From NCBI RefSeq assembly GCF_009600985.1, contig NZ_VDFP01000011.1, forward strand, positions 20,877-84,876: a DNA stretch of 64,000 bases. Direction: 5' to 3'. The notes beneath the pieces were generated by a model that ran no database searches, had not been told where the DNA came from, and worked only from the letters and a program-made list of their open reading frames with translations. This DNA comes from Companilactobacillus halodurans. Its GTDB lineage: Bacteria; Bacillota; Bacilli; Lactobacillales; Lactobacillaceae. The position numbers and the translations under genes are program-made. Shown one piece after another: positions 63,946 through 64,000 of this stretch; positions within the stretch are counted from its first letter, which is position 1; each line of letters starts with the position of its first letter.

Positions 63946-63974
63946 TTTGGCTGACGAGCTTGCTCGGAGCCAAA
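63946..63974. repeat. GC-rich inverted repeat at window edge
   Basis: TTTGGCT-GA-CGAGC-TT-GCTCG-G-AGCCAAA: a 12-bp stem with one internal mismatch site and a 2-base loop. It lies immediately after the ATPase terminator. It is like an intergenic repeat element, but no second copy is seen in this window. Confidence 0.5.
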
Positions 63975-64000
63975 AAATTTGAAGATTGATACGCTTAATA

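Overview
This window comes from a low-GC Firmicute, almost certainly Lactobacillaceae. The signs are T-box leaders ahead of his and hisS-aspS genes, LexA and CcpA operators of Gram-positive type, a sortase-type surface protein, SLAP-like cell-wall proteins and generally AT-rich coding sequence. A Companilactobacillus-like genus is my best guess from gene content, but no marker gene here fixes it.

Layout. Positions 1-3.5 kb (minus strand): histidine biosynthesis (hisK, His T-box, hisZ, hisG, start of hisD). 3.6-6.6 kb: DNA repair (nfo), a YitT membrane protein, and the methionine sulfoxide reductase pair msrB-msrA. 6.8-10.0 kb: T-box-controlled hisS-aspS. 10.2-11.5 kb: an SH3b/amidase wall hydrolase. 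11.5-13.9 kb: two sirtuin-like genes (one frameshifted) divergent from a TetR regulator. 14.1-19.9 kb: a rel-dtd-HAD-Doc-like operon and a prmA-rsmE operon. 20-24.7 kb: small proteins, YbaK/EbsC, an M20 peptidase and a first SLAP-like surface protein. 24.8-29.5 kb: tex, a DinJ/PemK-type toxin-antitoxin pair, and two oxidoreductases.

29.7-38.4 kb is the accessory core. A large SF2 helicase with a candidate C-terminal PD-(D/E)xK nuclease domain, split at an A8 run, is followed by a 702-residue protein of unknown family. A separate gene combining a DUF6933-like and a recombinase core-binding-like domain lies upstream. The block sits between a ruined copy and an intact copy of one gene, both preceded by a CRP/FNR-type palindrome. 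I read it as a candidate mobile or defence module.

38.6-64 kb: a second SLAP-like protein, a broken YheO-type regulator, a cre-controlled transporter plus M20 amidohydrolase, a broken yjbR, two Cof-type phosphatases, a TetR/quinone-reductase pair, a broken D-2-hydroxyacid dehydrogenase, an SOS-controlled Y-family polymerase with a YolD-like partner, an acyl-CoA dehydrogenase-etfB-etfA operon with a nonsense codon in etfA, a choice-of-anchor-A-like surface protein, an Lrp-type regulator, an ABC exporter, a flavin-dependent reductase, a universal stress protein and a P-type ATPase.

A recurring theme is recent gene decay. At least five genes are interrupted by a single nonsense codon or one-base frameshift while the rest of their reading frame stays intact. 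No rRNA, tRNA, CRISPR array or insertion sequence was seen.
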